A stretch of DNA of 64,000 nucleotides, taken from contig JADBKP010000007.1 in assembly GCA_014896315.1 (NCBI GenBank), positions 1 to 64,000 of the forward strand, in the 5' to 3' direction. Shown piece after piece: positions 47,789-59,080 of the stretch. The first letter of the stretch is position 1. Each line of letters starts with the position of its first letter. The notes below the pieces were generated by a model, which did no database searches, was not told the origin of the DNA, and was given only the letters and a program-made list of their open reading frames with translations. Position numbers and translations under genes: made by a program. Origin of the DNA: Limnochordales bacterium. GTDB lineage: Bacteria; Bacillota; Limnochordia; Limnochordales; DUMU01.

Positions 47789-48370
47789 ATGCAAGATGGT
47801 CTTGTAGAGCAACTACCGCCTGTTGAACTGCACACTCCCCTGACTGCCGCCGACGTGAACTCCTTGCGGACCGGCATGCGGGTACTGCTTTCGGGAGTGG
47901 TGTATGCCGCCCGCGATGCGGCGCACGCACGTATGGCAGACCTACTCAAGCGGGGTGAGGTGCTTCCTTTTCCCATCGAAGGCTCTGTCATCTACTACGT
48001 CGGGCCGAGTCCCGCACCGCCGGGCCGGATCATCGGCGCTGCCGGACCGACCACTGCGGGGCGAATGGACCGTTACACGCCGGCGCTGATCGCGGCGGGG
48101 CTGCGCGGGATGATTGGCAAGGGTTTTCGCAGCGCGGAAGTGAAGGAAGCGATGCAGAAGTACGGGGCGGTTTACTTCGCCGCGGTGGGCGGAGCCGGGG
48201 TGCTGCTCGCCCGGCGCATCGTACGGGTTGAGGTGGTGGCCTGGGAGGACCTGGGGCCGGAGGCGGTGCGGCGGCTCTGGGTGGAGAAGTTCCCGCTGGT
48301 GGTGGCCGGCGACCGCTACGGGGGCGATCTGTACGAGGAGGCCCGGCGGAAGTACCGTGCGGAAGTGTGA
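47789..48370 (+). CDS. Class I fumarate hydratase, beta subunit
   Basis: GMRVLLSGVVYAARDAAHARM, IYYVGPSPAPPGRIIGAAGPTTAGRMDRYTPALIAAGLRGMIGKG. Confidence 0.93.
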   Translation: MQDGLVEQLPPVELHTPLTAADVNSLRTGMRVLLSGVVYAARDAAHARMADLLKRGEVLPFPIEGSVIYYVGPSPAPPGRIIGAAGPTTAGRMDRYTPALIAAGLRGMIGKGFRSAEVKEAMQKYGAVYFAAVGGAGVLLARRIVRVEVVAWEDLGPEAVRRLWVEKFPLVVAGDRYGGDLYEEARRKYRAEV

Positions 48371-48407
48371 AGAAGCAGGGGGAAGTGTTGAGGGAGGATC
48401 GGACGGG

Positions 48408-49745
48408 GTGGAAAAGCAAGTTGAGCGGACGGAAGTAAGCAAACCCGGACGGCAGGCACTGCGCCTGCATCCCTACTACCGCGGCAAGATCGAGCTCGTA
48501 CCACGGTGCGTGGTTCGGGGGATGGAGGACTTCTCTATCTGGTACACCCCGGGGGTCGCCGAACCCTGCCTGGCTATTCGGGATGATAAGGACAAGGTTT
48601 ACGACTTCACGTGGAAATGGAACGCGGTAGCGGTCGTCTCCGACGGGACGCGGGTGCTGGGCCTTGGCGATATCGGGCCGGAGGCGGCGCTGCCGGTGAT
48701 GGAAGGCAAGGCGCTGCTCTTCAAGTACCTGGGCGGAGTTGACGCCGTACCTATTTGCCTCGGGACAAAAGATCCGGACGAGTTCATCCGCACCGTGAAG
48801 CTGCTTGAACCCTCTTTCGGCGGCATCAACCTCGAAGATATAGCCCAGCCCAAGTGTTTCCGCATTCTGGAGACGCTCAGAGCCGAGATGGAGATTCCGG
48901 TCTGGCACGACGACCAGCAGGGTACTGCCACCGTTACGCTGGCGGGACTCTTGGGCGCTTTACAGGTGACCGGGCGGGAGCTTGCCAATACCCGGATCAC
49001 ACTGATCGGAGCAGGCGCGGCCAGCATTGCGTGTGCGCGTCTGATTCTGGCCGCAGGAGCTGACCCCGATCTTATGATACTGTGTGACTCGCGCGGCATT
49101 TTGAACCGGGATAGGACCGAGCTGGCGGCCACACACCCCGAGAAGTGGGAACTGGCGCAAAAGACCAACCGCGAAGGGCGGCGCGGTGGCATTGCGGAGG
49201 CGATGGCAGGGGCGGACGTGGTGATCGCCCTGTCCAAACAGGGGCCGGGGACGATTCTGCCTGAATGGGTGCGGGCAATGCGGCCCGACCCGATCGTCTT
49301 TGCCTGCGCCAACCCCGTGCCGGAGATATGGCCATGGGAGGCCAGGGAGGCCGGCGCAGCTGTGACGGCAACCGCCCGTTCCGACTTCCCCAATCAGGTC
49401 AACAACTCCCTGGGCTTCCCCAGCATCTTCCGGGGAGCGCTGGACGTGCGGGCGAGAACCATCACCGATGAGATGTGCGTGGCCGCAGCAAAAGAATTGT
49501 TAGCTTATGCTGCCGAGAAGGGCCTGCGGCCTGACTATATCCTGCCCACCATGGAGGAATGGGACGTTTACCCGCGCGTCGCGGCAGCCGTGGGCAGCAA
49601 AGCCATCGAGCAGGGCGTTGCCCGAGTTACTCGTACCCGGGAGGAGCTTGTGGCCAGCGCCACCCAGCTGATCGGCCGGGCCCGCCGGGCGGCCAACCTG
49701 TTGATGCGGGAGGGGGTTATTCCGCCTGTGCCGGGGGAGGCGTGA
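48408..49745 (+). CDS. NAD(P)-dependent malic enzyme (GTG start)
   Basis: DFSIWYTPGVAEPCLAI, VVSDGTRVLGLGDIGPEAALPVMEGKALLFKYLGGVDAVPICL, EIPVWHDDQQGTATVTLAGLLGAL, FPNQVNNSLGFPSIFRGALDVRA. Confidence 0.94.
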   Translation: MEKQVERTEVSKPGRQALRLHPYYRGKIELVPRCVVRGMEDFSIWYTPGVAEPCLAIRDDKDKVYDFTWKWNAVAVVSDGTRVLGLGDIGPEAALPVMEGKALLFKYLGGVDAVPICLGTKDPDEFIRTVKLLEPSFGGINLEDIAQPKCFRILETLRAEMEIPVWHDDQQGTATVTLAGLLGALQVTGRELANTRITLIGAGAASIACARLILAAGADPDLMILCDSRGILNRDRTELAATHPEKWELAQKTNREGRRGGIAEAMAGADVVIALSKQGPGTILPEWVRAMRPDPIVFACANPVPEIWPWEAREAGAAVTATARSDFPNQVNNSLGFPSIFRGALDVRARTITDEMCVAAAKELLAYAAEKGLRPDYILPTMEEWDVYPRVAAAVGSKAIEQGVARVTRTREELVASATQLIGRARRAANLLMREGVIPPVPGEA

Positions 49746-49954
49746 TTGCCATCTCGCACCGGTCACTTCAGCAGGATCGTCCGGGGCAGGCAAAAGGGGA
49801 CAGCTCTCTGCCGTCCCCTTCCACCCGGACGCTATCGCTTCAGGCTACGACAACTCATTCTGCCTTTTCGACGACGTTGAACGACCCTTGCAGCCGGATG
49901 TCCCGTGAAACCGCCCCGGCTGAACGACCCACTGATCGCCAAAACCACTTGCGA

Positions 49955-49990
49955 AGGCTGCGGGCACGGATGATGAGGTGCCCGCAGCCT
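49955..49990. terminator. Terminator-like hairpin between convergent genes
   Basis: AGGCTGCGGGCA (49955-49966) / TGCCCGCAGCCT (49979-49990), 12-bp perfect stem. Confidence 0.55.
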
Positions 49991-50043
49991 CCAGCAATGC
50001 CAGTCCTTTCTGCGAGACTGTCACAACCGGAAAGGATGCACGG

Positions 50044-51372
50044 CTACCTAGCTGTCTGTGACAGAACCTTGTCGAGTTCTCGTTGCACCTCTTCGGTCAC
50101 CTGATCGAGTAGAGCCTTAGGAACCCTGTTTTGCCTGATCGCCTGGTCCAGCGCCCAGGCCAAGCGGTCCCAGTAGTAGGCGCTGACCGGTATGGGCGGA
50201 CGTGATCTGGACACTTGCAGAAGTGCTCGGAATACTCGGTGGCGCGGGTCTTGAGTCAGCATCGGCGAGTCGAGCAGTGAACGAAGGGTCGGTAGATGAT
50301 AGGTCCTGCGCATCCAGATCTCCTGACCCTCTTTGCCACAAAAGAACTTAATGAACTCGAATGCTTCCTTCGGGTGGGGAGCACCCTTTGGGATTACCAG
50401 ACTCCATCCGCCTGACCAGGTCGTCATCCGGGCATCTTCAGCATATGGATGCGGCCCTATGCTATACTGCAGCTGGGGGTTTCTGTTCTGGATCTCGGCC
50501 ATGTAGCTGTCCGTCTGGATCTTCATGGCCAGCTTTCCGAACTCAAAGGGATCCTTCCCTCCTGACGAGTTGAAGAAGGTATCGATGTCGGTTATACGAT
50601 ACAGGTTGCTCCACCTCTGCAACCATTGTAGAGCTGCTACCACTTTGGGATGGTTCGCTGTGATCTTCTGGGAAGCGGGATCGTAAAACTCCCCGCCGAA
50701 GGCCCAGCCCCATCCGTATAGAGTGCCGCCTTGGCTTGCCCATGGGACGAACCCCAAGCTCGTGTATCTCCCGTCAGCGCCCCGTTGCGTCAGCTTCCTA
50801 GAAGCTTCCTCCAGCACAGGAATGGTCGCCGGAGGTTTGGAGGGATCGAGTCCTGCCTGTTCGAATAGATCGACCCGGTAATAGAGGGCCCGGGCATCGG
50901 TGTCGTGAGGAACGGCGTAGATTCTCCCCCGCCAGGTGCTCTCTGCAACAGCAAATGGCAGGTATTCCTCCTGAGGGTTGATTCCCGCTGCTTTAAAGAG
51001 ATCGTCGAGTGGCGTGAGCATTCCGGCGTTGGCCCGCTCTGCTATAGTGTAGCGGTCCATGTAGTAGACGTCCGGGGCCACACCAGCGGCTATCGCGACG
51101 AGCAGCTTCTCTATCGCCATATCGGCAGCTCGTCCCACAACCTCTATCTGATTCTGGCTCTGATTGAAGCGGTCGATGATCTCCTGAGTCACTGCGTCGA
51201 ACGGAGGTCCACCAAACGGATGCCAGAAGGTGATCTTTACCTTTGCTTCGACAGGTACACCGATCAAAGCGAGCGCTAGAACGAACCCGGCGACCATCGC
51301 CATCATGTGATGCCGATTGTTAAAGTTTTGCCTACTGTCCTTCAATCTATGCACCGTACCGCCAGCAACCAT
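50044..51372 (-). CDS. ABC transporter sugar-type solute-binding protein
   Basis: VKITFWHPFGGPPFDAVTQEIIDRFNQSQNQIEV, DVYYMDRYTIAERANAGMLTPLDDLF, AMKIQTDSYMAEI, TWSGGWSLVIPKGAPHPKEAFEFIKFF. Confidence 0.9.
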   Translation of the reverse strand: MVAGGTVHRLKDSRQNFNNRHHMMAMVAGFVLALALIGVPVEAKVKITFWHPFGGPPFDAVTQEIIDRFNQSQNQIEVVGRAADMAIEKLLVAIAAGVAPDVYYMDRYTIAERANAGMLTPLDDLFKAAGINPQEEYLPFAVAESTWRGRIYAVPHDTDARALYYRVDLFEQAGLDPSKPPATIPVLEEASRKLTQRGADGRYTSLGFVPWASQGGTLYGWGWAFGGEFYDPASQKITANHPKVVAALQWLQRWSNLYRITDIDTFFNSSGGKDPFEFGKLAMKIQTDSYMAEIQNRNPQLQYSIGPHPYAEDARMTTWSGGWSLVIPKGAPHPKEAFEFIKFFCGKEGQEIWMRRTYHLPTLRSLLDSPMLTQDPRHRVFRALLQVSRSRPPIPVSAYYWDRLAWALDQAIRQNRVPKALLDQVTEEVQRELDKVLSQTAR

Positions 51373-51959
51373 CTGTTTCCCTCCCCGTAATGGCAATACC
51401 GCAAGAGTACTCCACCAACTCACCTGAGCCAGCCAGGTTCGGCAGCCGCAGTCCGTCCGCACAGGAGGCTGCTCCACACAGGAACCTCCTGATCGCCCGA
51501 GCACCTCCTTTCCGCCCCTTAAACTTGCGCAGTCTGGCCGGACACCCCCTGGCATTGATAGCAGGTCAACCACCGGCGGGCATCGGGAGCCTCAAAGTGA
51601 GAAGAGGTGCTAACAGCATGCACTATGGTCGGGCAGGCAGCATTATACATGTTCGTACGTCTGGCCCGTTCCTGACCGTATAGGTCCGCTGAGATTATAC
51701 GACGTGGCGTCGGCCATTCCTTCTTCAGAAATCTGTGCCATTGTGTGCCGCACCTACTCGCCCCGGGCATGGGCATGCAGATTGCTCGCGGGAAAGAGGC
51801 AACGCATCCCTGGTCGCACGACGCCACAGCTTTGAGCCTAGCCCGGTAGCGCGTCGCGTTCGACAGTACCGCGCTGACGGGCAAGCCGCTGGGCAGACGC
51901 TAGGACCGCCGGAAGGTCATGGCCTGTGCAATCGGATCGTCTCAGGGACGGAACCCCAG

Positions 51960-52325
51960 ACAGTTGACCTGCCCCGTCTGCTCCAGCATCTCTGTTTCTT
52001 GAACAACCTCCGGACGTCCCCGCTCGGCAAGCAGTGCAGGGCCGAATCGAGTCCGTACCCGGGCGGCTCAGCACGCTCCAGGCGACGAAGCCCCCCGGCC
52101 ACCGCGGTGAGCTCGAGCCAGGACAATTTTGCGGCTTGTGCTCGGTGCATAGGTGAAAACTCTGCGGCCTGGGCCACTGCCTGGGCTATGTCCGGCTTCC
52201 TGCAGTTCATGCATTGTCAAAGCCTGTACTTGCGCCGGGTACTGGGACTCCGCGACGCCGTGGGCTGTGGTCGCCTCCCACGCTTGGGCTCGTTCTTCGG
52301 TGATTAGCGGCCGGATCGCCCTCTC
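51960..52325 (-). pseudogene. Decayed fragment of a GH38 alpha-mannosidase C-terminal region
   Basis: Strong nucleotide resemblance to 61180-61640 of the intact GH38: e.g. GAGCCAGGACAATTTTGCGGCTTGTGCTC, AAGCCTGTACTTGCGCCGGGTACTGGGACTC, CGCCTCCCACGCTTGGGCTCGTTCTTCGGTGATTAGCGGCCGGATCGCCC; reading frame broken. Confidence 0.75.
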
Positions 52326-52741
52326 CGGGGTTGCGGGAGGCAGTAGTTACGCCGGAAGTAAAATGCGGTTTCTACCGCCAGGCTGCCAGGCCCTTGGCCG
52401 GTGTCTACAAGCAACCTGTCGTCGCCTCTCACAGGCTCTTTTGATTTGGCACATGCTTCCAGTCTAGAACGATCGGAGGTTTGCCCCAAGTACTTGACAC
52501 TCAAGCTGTTTCCACTTCTTCTTCCTCATTCAGCTGGTCGCGTGGTATACTTGCAGTCGACCGAAGCGATTTACGAACGCCTCTGGCATATTATGGTACG
52601 ACCCACCGGGCGGTTCCCCGGATTCATGCAGGTTTCGGGCTCTTTGAGGCTGCAGTCGACCCCCCGGGGTCTAGACGGCAACCGCGGGTCGACGGCAGAA
52701 TGAACGATCGCCAGCCCGGCCTACCTGGGCCTTTGACCTTG

Positions 52742-55700
52742 GTTCCAATCGAACCATTGTGGGATTGAAACCAAGGGATGTTCTACTACAAACCTGGCAG
52801 TCAAACTCGTTCCAATCGAACCATTGTGGGATTGAAACAAGAACGCCCAAGCGAAGCGCCTTTATCGATCTCCTGTTCCAATCGAACCATTGTGGGATTG
52901 AAACAGGCGACGGTGCTGCCGCCCGAGGCGGACGAGCTAGTTCCAATCGAACCATTGTGGGATTGAAACTGGGAGGTGGCAGAGAGTGATCCTATTGCAG
53001 CGCCGTTCCAATCGAACCATTGTGGGATTGAAACGCGCGATAACGGATGTCGACCACGCCCGTCTCGAGCGTTCCAATCGAACCATTGTGGGATTGAAAC
53101 GGCGTTCGCCAACGCTGCCCTGGCCGATCTGAAAGAGTTCCAATCGAACCATTGTGGGATTGAAACTGATGAGCTTCATCGGGGCACTCGCATCCAGAGC
53201 ACCGTTCCAATCGAACCATTGTGGGATTGAAACCCAGCCGACGGCAGCCAGGATGCTGCCGAGCTCCTGGTTCCAATCGAACCATTGTGGGATTGAAACC
53301 AGAGCCAGGGGTGGTCATGCTCGCCAAACGCCCGGTTCCAATCGAACCATTGTGGGATTGAAACCGTAGGAAAGCTGAAGCCAGACTCGTGCGCTACGAA
53401 CGTTCCAATCGAACCATTGTGGGATTGAAACAAGACTCCGGACCCTGGGTTACGAACCCCATCGAAAGTTCCAATCGAACCATTGTGGGATTGAAACTTC
53501 TGCAAGCGTGTAACGGGCGAGCGGAACTTCAAGTTCCAATCGAACCATTGTGGGATTGAAACGGAGCGGGGCGTCATCCTCGAGGGCTTGGACGAGAAAG
53601 TTCCAATCGAACCATTGTGGGATTGAAACAGAAGACGATCAAGACTCAGGTGCAGGCGATGGCCCGTTCCAATCGAACCATTGTGGGATTGAAACCTACA
53701 TCCGACACATGATAGAACGTTTGAATCAATAGTTCCAATCGAACCATTGTGGGATTGAAACCCCTGAGCGGCCAGTATATTTTGTAAGCCACCTCTAGTT
53801 CCAATCGAACCATTGTGGGATTGAAACTGTTCCGCGCGCGCCGAGCCGCCCAAGTGCTAGCACGTTCCAATCGAACCATTGTGGGATTGAAACGGCTTCA
53901 CGTAGCATGATCTGGATGTCAGCGGGCAATGTTCCAATCGAACCATTGTGGGATTGAAACTTCTTCCGCACGAAGGCAGAACTAAGAGCCAATCGGTTCC
54001 AATCGAACCATTGTGGGATTGAAACCGTGGGGAAGCGAATCCGGCAGCTTAGGATAGCCGCGTTCCAATCGAACCATTGTGGGATTGAAACTCAACATTG
54101 CGGCCCAGAAAAACAATCAACATTGCAAGTTCCAATCGAACCATTGTGGGATTGAAACTCGTTCGCCCACGTCCAGCCACGTTTCTTCGTGCCCGTTCCA
54201 ATCGAACCATTGTGGGATTGAAACGATCACACAGCCTTCTAGCTGCAACTCCTTGGGCCGTTCCAATCGAACCATTGTGGGATTGAAACGACGACGTAAT
54301 GCAGGTATCGCGGGTTATCTCGGAGTTCCAATCGAACCATTGTGGGATTGAAACGAGGTTGAACTTTCCCCTTATGCCTTCCGGGAAATCGTTCCAATCG
54401 AACCATTGTGGGATTGAAACGATTTCTCCTTCTGGTTAGCGGCTCAGGAACGTCTGGGTTCCAATCGAACCATTGTGGGATTGAAACAGGGTTCAGGCCG
54501 CAGATAACTGACGCATCGCTGCGTTCCAATCGAACCATTGTGGGATTGAAACTTCGTCACGGTCCATCTTTGCCGTCTCGGCCAGAACGAGTTCCAATCG
54601 AACCATTGTGGGATTGAAACAGGCGCGGAGCTGATCGGGCCGGACCTCAATTATCGGTTCCAATCGAACCATTGTGGGATTGAAACTCCTCCTCCTGTAG
54701 AACTCGGCCTTGCTAACGACCAGTTCCAATCGAACCATTGTGGGATTGAAACTGAAAGGGGTGGGCAGAATGGCTGAGCAGGTGAACAGTTCCAATCGAA
54801 CCATTGTGGGATTGAAACGGGAGTGGTTCAAAAAGGTTTACGACCCCGAATCGGGTTCCAATCGAACCATTGTGGGATTGAAACGTCCAAGTAAGCAGGG
54901 CGACAGGTTTGTCACCGTGTTCCAATCGAACCATTGTGGGATTGAAACGTTGGGGATCAGTTACCCCTGACCCGGCCACAGATGTTCCAATCGAACCATT
55001 GTGGGATTGAAACTTACGTGAAGAGTGGCTGCTGTTCTCCGGACGTCCTTGTTCCAATCGAACCATTGTGGGATTGAAACTTTTCTTCCAGAATGGAACA
55101 CATTAATCTTGGGGTGTTCCAATCGAACCATTGTGGGATTGAAACGTAGAAGACGCTAGTCTCGACCGGGCGCTTCTTAGCCGTTCCAATCGAACCATTG
55201 TGGGATTGAAACGCATTCAAACACAGGCTTGTGAATGTGCAGCTTGAAGTTCCAATCGAACCATTGTGGGATTGAAACTGCTCAGCCCGAGCCCGAGATA
55301 GGTTGCAACCTCGGGTTCCAATCGAACCATTGTGGGATTGAAACCGCGGCTGGGGTTTTGTGTTTCGGAAGGAGGCGGCGTTCCAATCGAACCATTGTGG
55401 GATTGAAACATGGGCCAGCGCCGGTGAACAAAGTGCCGGTCGGTTGGTTCCAATCGAACCATTGTGGGATTGAAACGATCAGGGCTCAGGCCAAGCCCTT
55501 TCCGCAAAATGAGTTCCAATCGAACCATTGTGGGATTGAAACTTGTACTGTCGGACGATCTGCTGCGTTTCGCGCAGAGTTCCAATCGAACCATTGTGGG
55601 ATTGAAACCAACGTACCCGAAGCGGAACGAATCAAGCGAATCACGTTCCAATCGGACCATTGTGGGATTGAAACCAAGGCGTTCCCGAACGAAACTGACG

Positions 55701-58700
55701 TCACCGTCATTGTTCCAATCGAACCATTGTGGGATTGAAACCTCGCGTGCGGGCATAAAGTAGAGCAGGTCAGTCCAGTTCCAATCGAACCATTGTGGGA
55801 TTGAAACTTCGTCCCGGCTAATTCCTTCGCGCTCACACACAATTGTTCCAATCGAACCATTGTGGGATTGAAACCTGGCGTTCGGCTTCCCGGCGAATTT
55901 CATCGTCTGGGTTCCAATCGAACCATTGTGGGATTGAAACTACGGGACATGGTACGACATCTACAAGGAGGTCGAAGTTCCAATCGAACCATTGTGGGAT
56001 TGAAACTGGGGCGTTTGCGCCGCGACACGAGCGAATTGTTCAGTTCCAATCGAACCATTGTGGGATTGAAACCGACTTTATCTCTACCCCGATTGTGCTT
56101 TGGCCAAGTTCCAATCGAACCATTGTGGGATTGAAACCCCGGCACGGGCTCGCTCCAGGCCAGGAAGCGCCTGTTCCAATCGAACCATTGTGGGATTGAA
56201 ACGGATTCGCTGCTGCTGTACTGCAGCTCCTGATCCTTGTTCCAATCGAACCATTGTGGGATTGAAACTCTCGACGCCGATGGCCGCCTTGTGGCCGGAG
56301 ATGGTTCCAATCGAACCATTGTGGGGTTGAAACCAATTCTTCAGCATCAACCGCGAAGCTGGCTACATCGTTCCAATCGAACCATTGTGGGATTGAAACG
56401 GGTGTCGTAAACGGGCCGGGCTCTCTGGCCATCCCAGTTCCAATCGAACCATTGTGGGATTGAAACTACCGCCGTGATCCATCCCCGCCAGTCAATCTGA
56501 AGTTCCAATCGAACCATTCTGGGATTGAAACAGCGCTTTTGCCAACTTGTGCTGATACAAGGAGAACGTTCCAATCGAACCATTGTGGGATTGAAACGGC
56601 CGCGGAACTGGAATGGTGTACGGGCCGCGAACTCGTTCCAATCGAACCATTGTGGGATTGAAACCGGACATAGCGTCCGTAAAGGCAGTTCTCACAGCCT
56701 TGTTCCAATCGAACCATTGTGGGATTGAAACCAAAAGTTCACGGTAAAGCTCTTCACCCAAAAATTGTTCCAATCGAACCATTGTGGGATTGAAACCCAG
56801 AAGGCCAAGGCGGTTAACTTCGGCTTCCTCTAGTTCCAATCGAACCATTGTGGGATTGAAACCTCTGGAAGCGGCTTTCTGGCACATAAATAAACTAGTT
56901 CCAATCGAACCATTGTGGGATTGAAACAAGGGTAATCCCCTTGCCTTGAAAAAACGCCTCCAGTTCCAATCGAACCATTGTGGGATTGAAACCGGTCGGG
57001 CTGTGGTAATCGCTTCGCTCATGCGCCCCGTTCCAATCGAACCATTGTGGGATTGAAACTGCAATGCTGAGCGCCACCTTGACGGTGGGCGTCTTCGTTC
57101 CAATCGAACCATTGTGGGATTGAAACGCTGTAGGCTGTGACGTTTTGGGCAACGGTGCTCTTGTTCCAATCGAACCATTGTGGGATTGAAACCGGATTTG
57201 ACTGACAGAGAGTGCACAGTTTCTGTACAGGTTCCAATCGAACCATTGTGGGATTGAAACGAGGCAGTGCGGTTGGCCTTCACGAGATCAAACTCGTTCC
57301 AATCGAACCATTGTGGGATTGAAACCGTCGACGTTGCCAGTCAGTTCGTCCAGGGATACACGTTCCAATCGAACCATTGTGGGATTGAAACCTCGGCTTC
57401 GGCGCGCATAAGGCCGCGGGCCGCGAGTTCCAATCGAACCATTGTGGGATTGAAACACGTCAAGAGGCTTGGAGGAGTAACCCTGCCAGGAAGTTCCAAT
57501 CGAACCATTGTGGGATTGAAACGAAGGCGGCCCGGCCCCGGTGCGCGCCTACTGGGTGGTTCCAATCGAACCATTGTGGGATTGAAACGCGGTCCAGCTC
57601 GGCATGGCGGGCGGCCTTCTCCTGTTCCAATCGAACCATTGTGGGATTGAAACAAGGGTAATCCCCTTGCCTTGAAAAAACGCCTCCAGTTCCAATCGAA
57701 CCATTGTGGGATTGAAACTCCTGTAGGCTTCCAGAACCGCCGCTGCGGTTTCGTCGTTCCAATCGAACCATTGTGGGATTGAAACGGGCGAGTGTTGGAC
57801 TAATTGCGCTACCACTTGACGTGTTCCAATCGAACCATTGTGGGATTGAAACTTAGCAACCCATTAGCAACACGCATAAAACAAGCGGGTTCCAATCGAA
57901 CCATTGTGGGATTGAAACTCGCGCAGGTCTTCCGCCCGACGTCCGCTTCCACGAGTTCCAATCGAACCATTGTGGGATTGAAACTCCTCTTTGCTGAGCC
58001 GATCTGGTGCCCGAGCTGCCGTTCCAATCGAACCATTGTGGGATTGAAACGTGTGTCGGCCAGTACGGCGCCCCGGCCGAAGGAGCGTTCCAATCGAACC
58101 ATTGTGGGATTGAAACTGAGATGTACGACCTGCTGGTGTCGGCAATGGGCAAGCTCCAATCGAACCATTGTGGGATTGAAACAAACCTAGCCCGCGTAAG
58201 CGGGCGATGGTCGGCGGAGTTCCAATCGAACCATTGTGGGATTGAAACTTCCTGTATCCCATCATTGACGTTTTTGAAATCACCCGTTCCAATCGAACCA
58301 TTGTGGGATTGAAACGGCTGCCCCGGGGGGTCCCCTGCCCGGCTGGCTGCCGTTCCAATCGAACCATTGTAGGATTGAAACCGATCTCGAGGTTGTTTTG
58401 CTCAATGAGCTTCTCGGGTTCCAATCGAACCATTGTGGGATTGAAACGGACTGCGCGGCCTGCGTGATCGGTCCGAGGTCCTTGTTCCAATCGAACCATT
58501 GTGGGATTGAAACTCGAGATGAAACGGGCTCGGGGCGGCCGAGTGAGCGGTTCCAATCGAACCATTGTGGGATTGAAACTCGATTGCACACAGGTCGGTT
58601 TTGTAGACAGCGCGGGTTCCAATCGAACCATTGTGGGATTGAAACCGCTGTAAACCTCGGCTCCAGGCTCTCCATCGGCAAGTTCCAATCGAACCATTGT

Positions 58701-58909
58701 GGGATTGAAACAGAGATAGGGCATCGGAACCTCGCCTACGCCGTCCAGTTCCAATCGAGCCATTGTGGGATTGAAACTCGAAGCATTTCTCACACGGTGG
58801 TTTGAGCATCACAAGTTCCAATCGAACCATTGTGGGATTGAAACGTTCGCATGGGGATGAAATCAAACTGCCCCCCGGCGTTCCAATCGAACCATTGTGG
58901 GGTTGAAGC
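52742..58909 (+). CRISPR. CRISPR array, 94 clear repeats of GTTCCAATCGAACCATTGTGGGATTGAAAC (30 bp), spacers about 34-38 nt
   Basis: Repeats counted by eye at 66-bp average period; 3' end ATTGAAAC and degeneracy at the right end indicate transcription left to right. Confidence 0.99.
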
Positions 58910-58952
58910 CCCGTCATGGGTTTCTTTAGACCGACGGCGCGGCGCGAGTGTC

Positions 58953-59047
58953 ATTCCGATCGGACAATCGTGGGATTGAAGTCGGCAAACGTCGATCATT
59001 TCCAGCTGGAAGAGTAGCGGTCCACTCAATCAGTGTGGGATTCAAAC
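58953..59047 (+). repeat. Two decayed CRISPR repeats at the trailer end
   Basis: ATTCCGATCGGACAATCGTGGGATTGAAGT (58953-58982) and ...TGTGGGATTCAAAC ending at 59047. Confidence 0.7.
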
Positions 59048-59080
59048 ACAATGGCACCTGGTCCAGTTCCCCAAGTCCGG

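Noticed and set aside
57786-57822. Spacer GGGCGAGTGTTGGACTAATTGCGCTACCACTTGACGT looks tRNA-like (D-arm reminiscent)
   Set aside because: Reverse complement contains a D-arm-like CAAGTGGTAGCGC, but no convincing anticodon stem could be drawn; needs a database match.
52742-58909. Dozens of ORFs inside 52.7-58.9 kb (e.g. repeated SIPQWFDWN, FQSHNGSIGT, FNPTMVRLE, SNHCGIE, NRTIVGLK)
   Set aside because: Translations of the CRISPR repeat, which is stop-free in five of six frames (the sixth gives VPIEPLWD-stop); not proteins.
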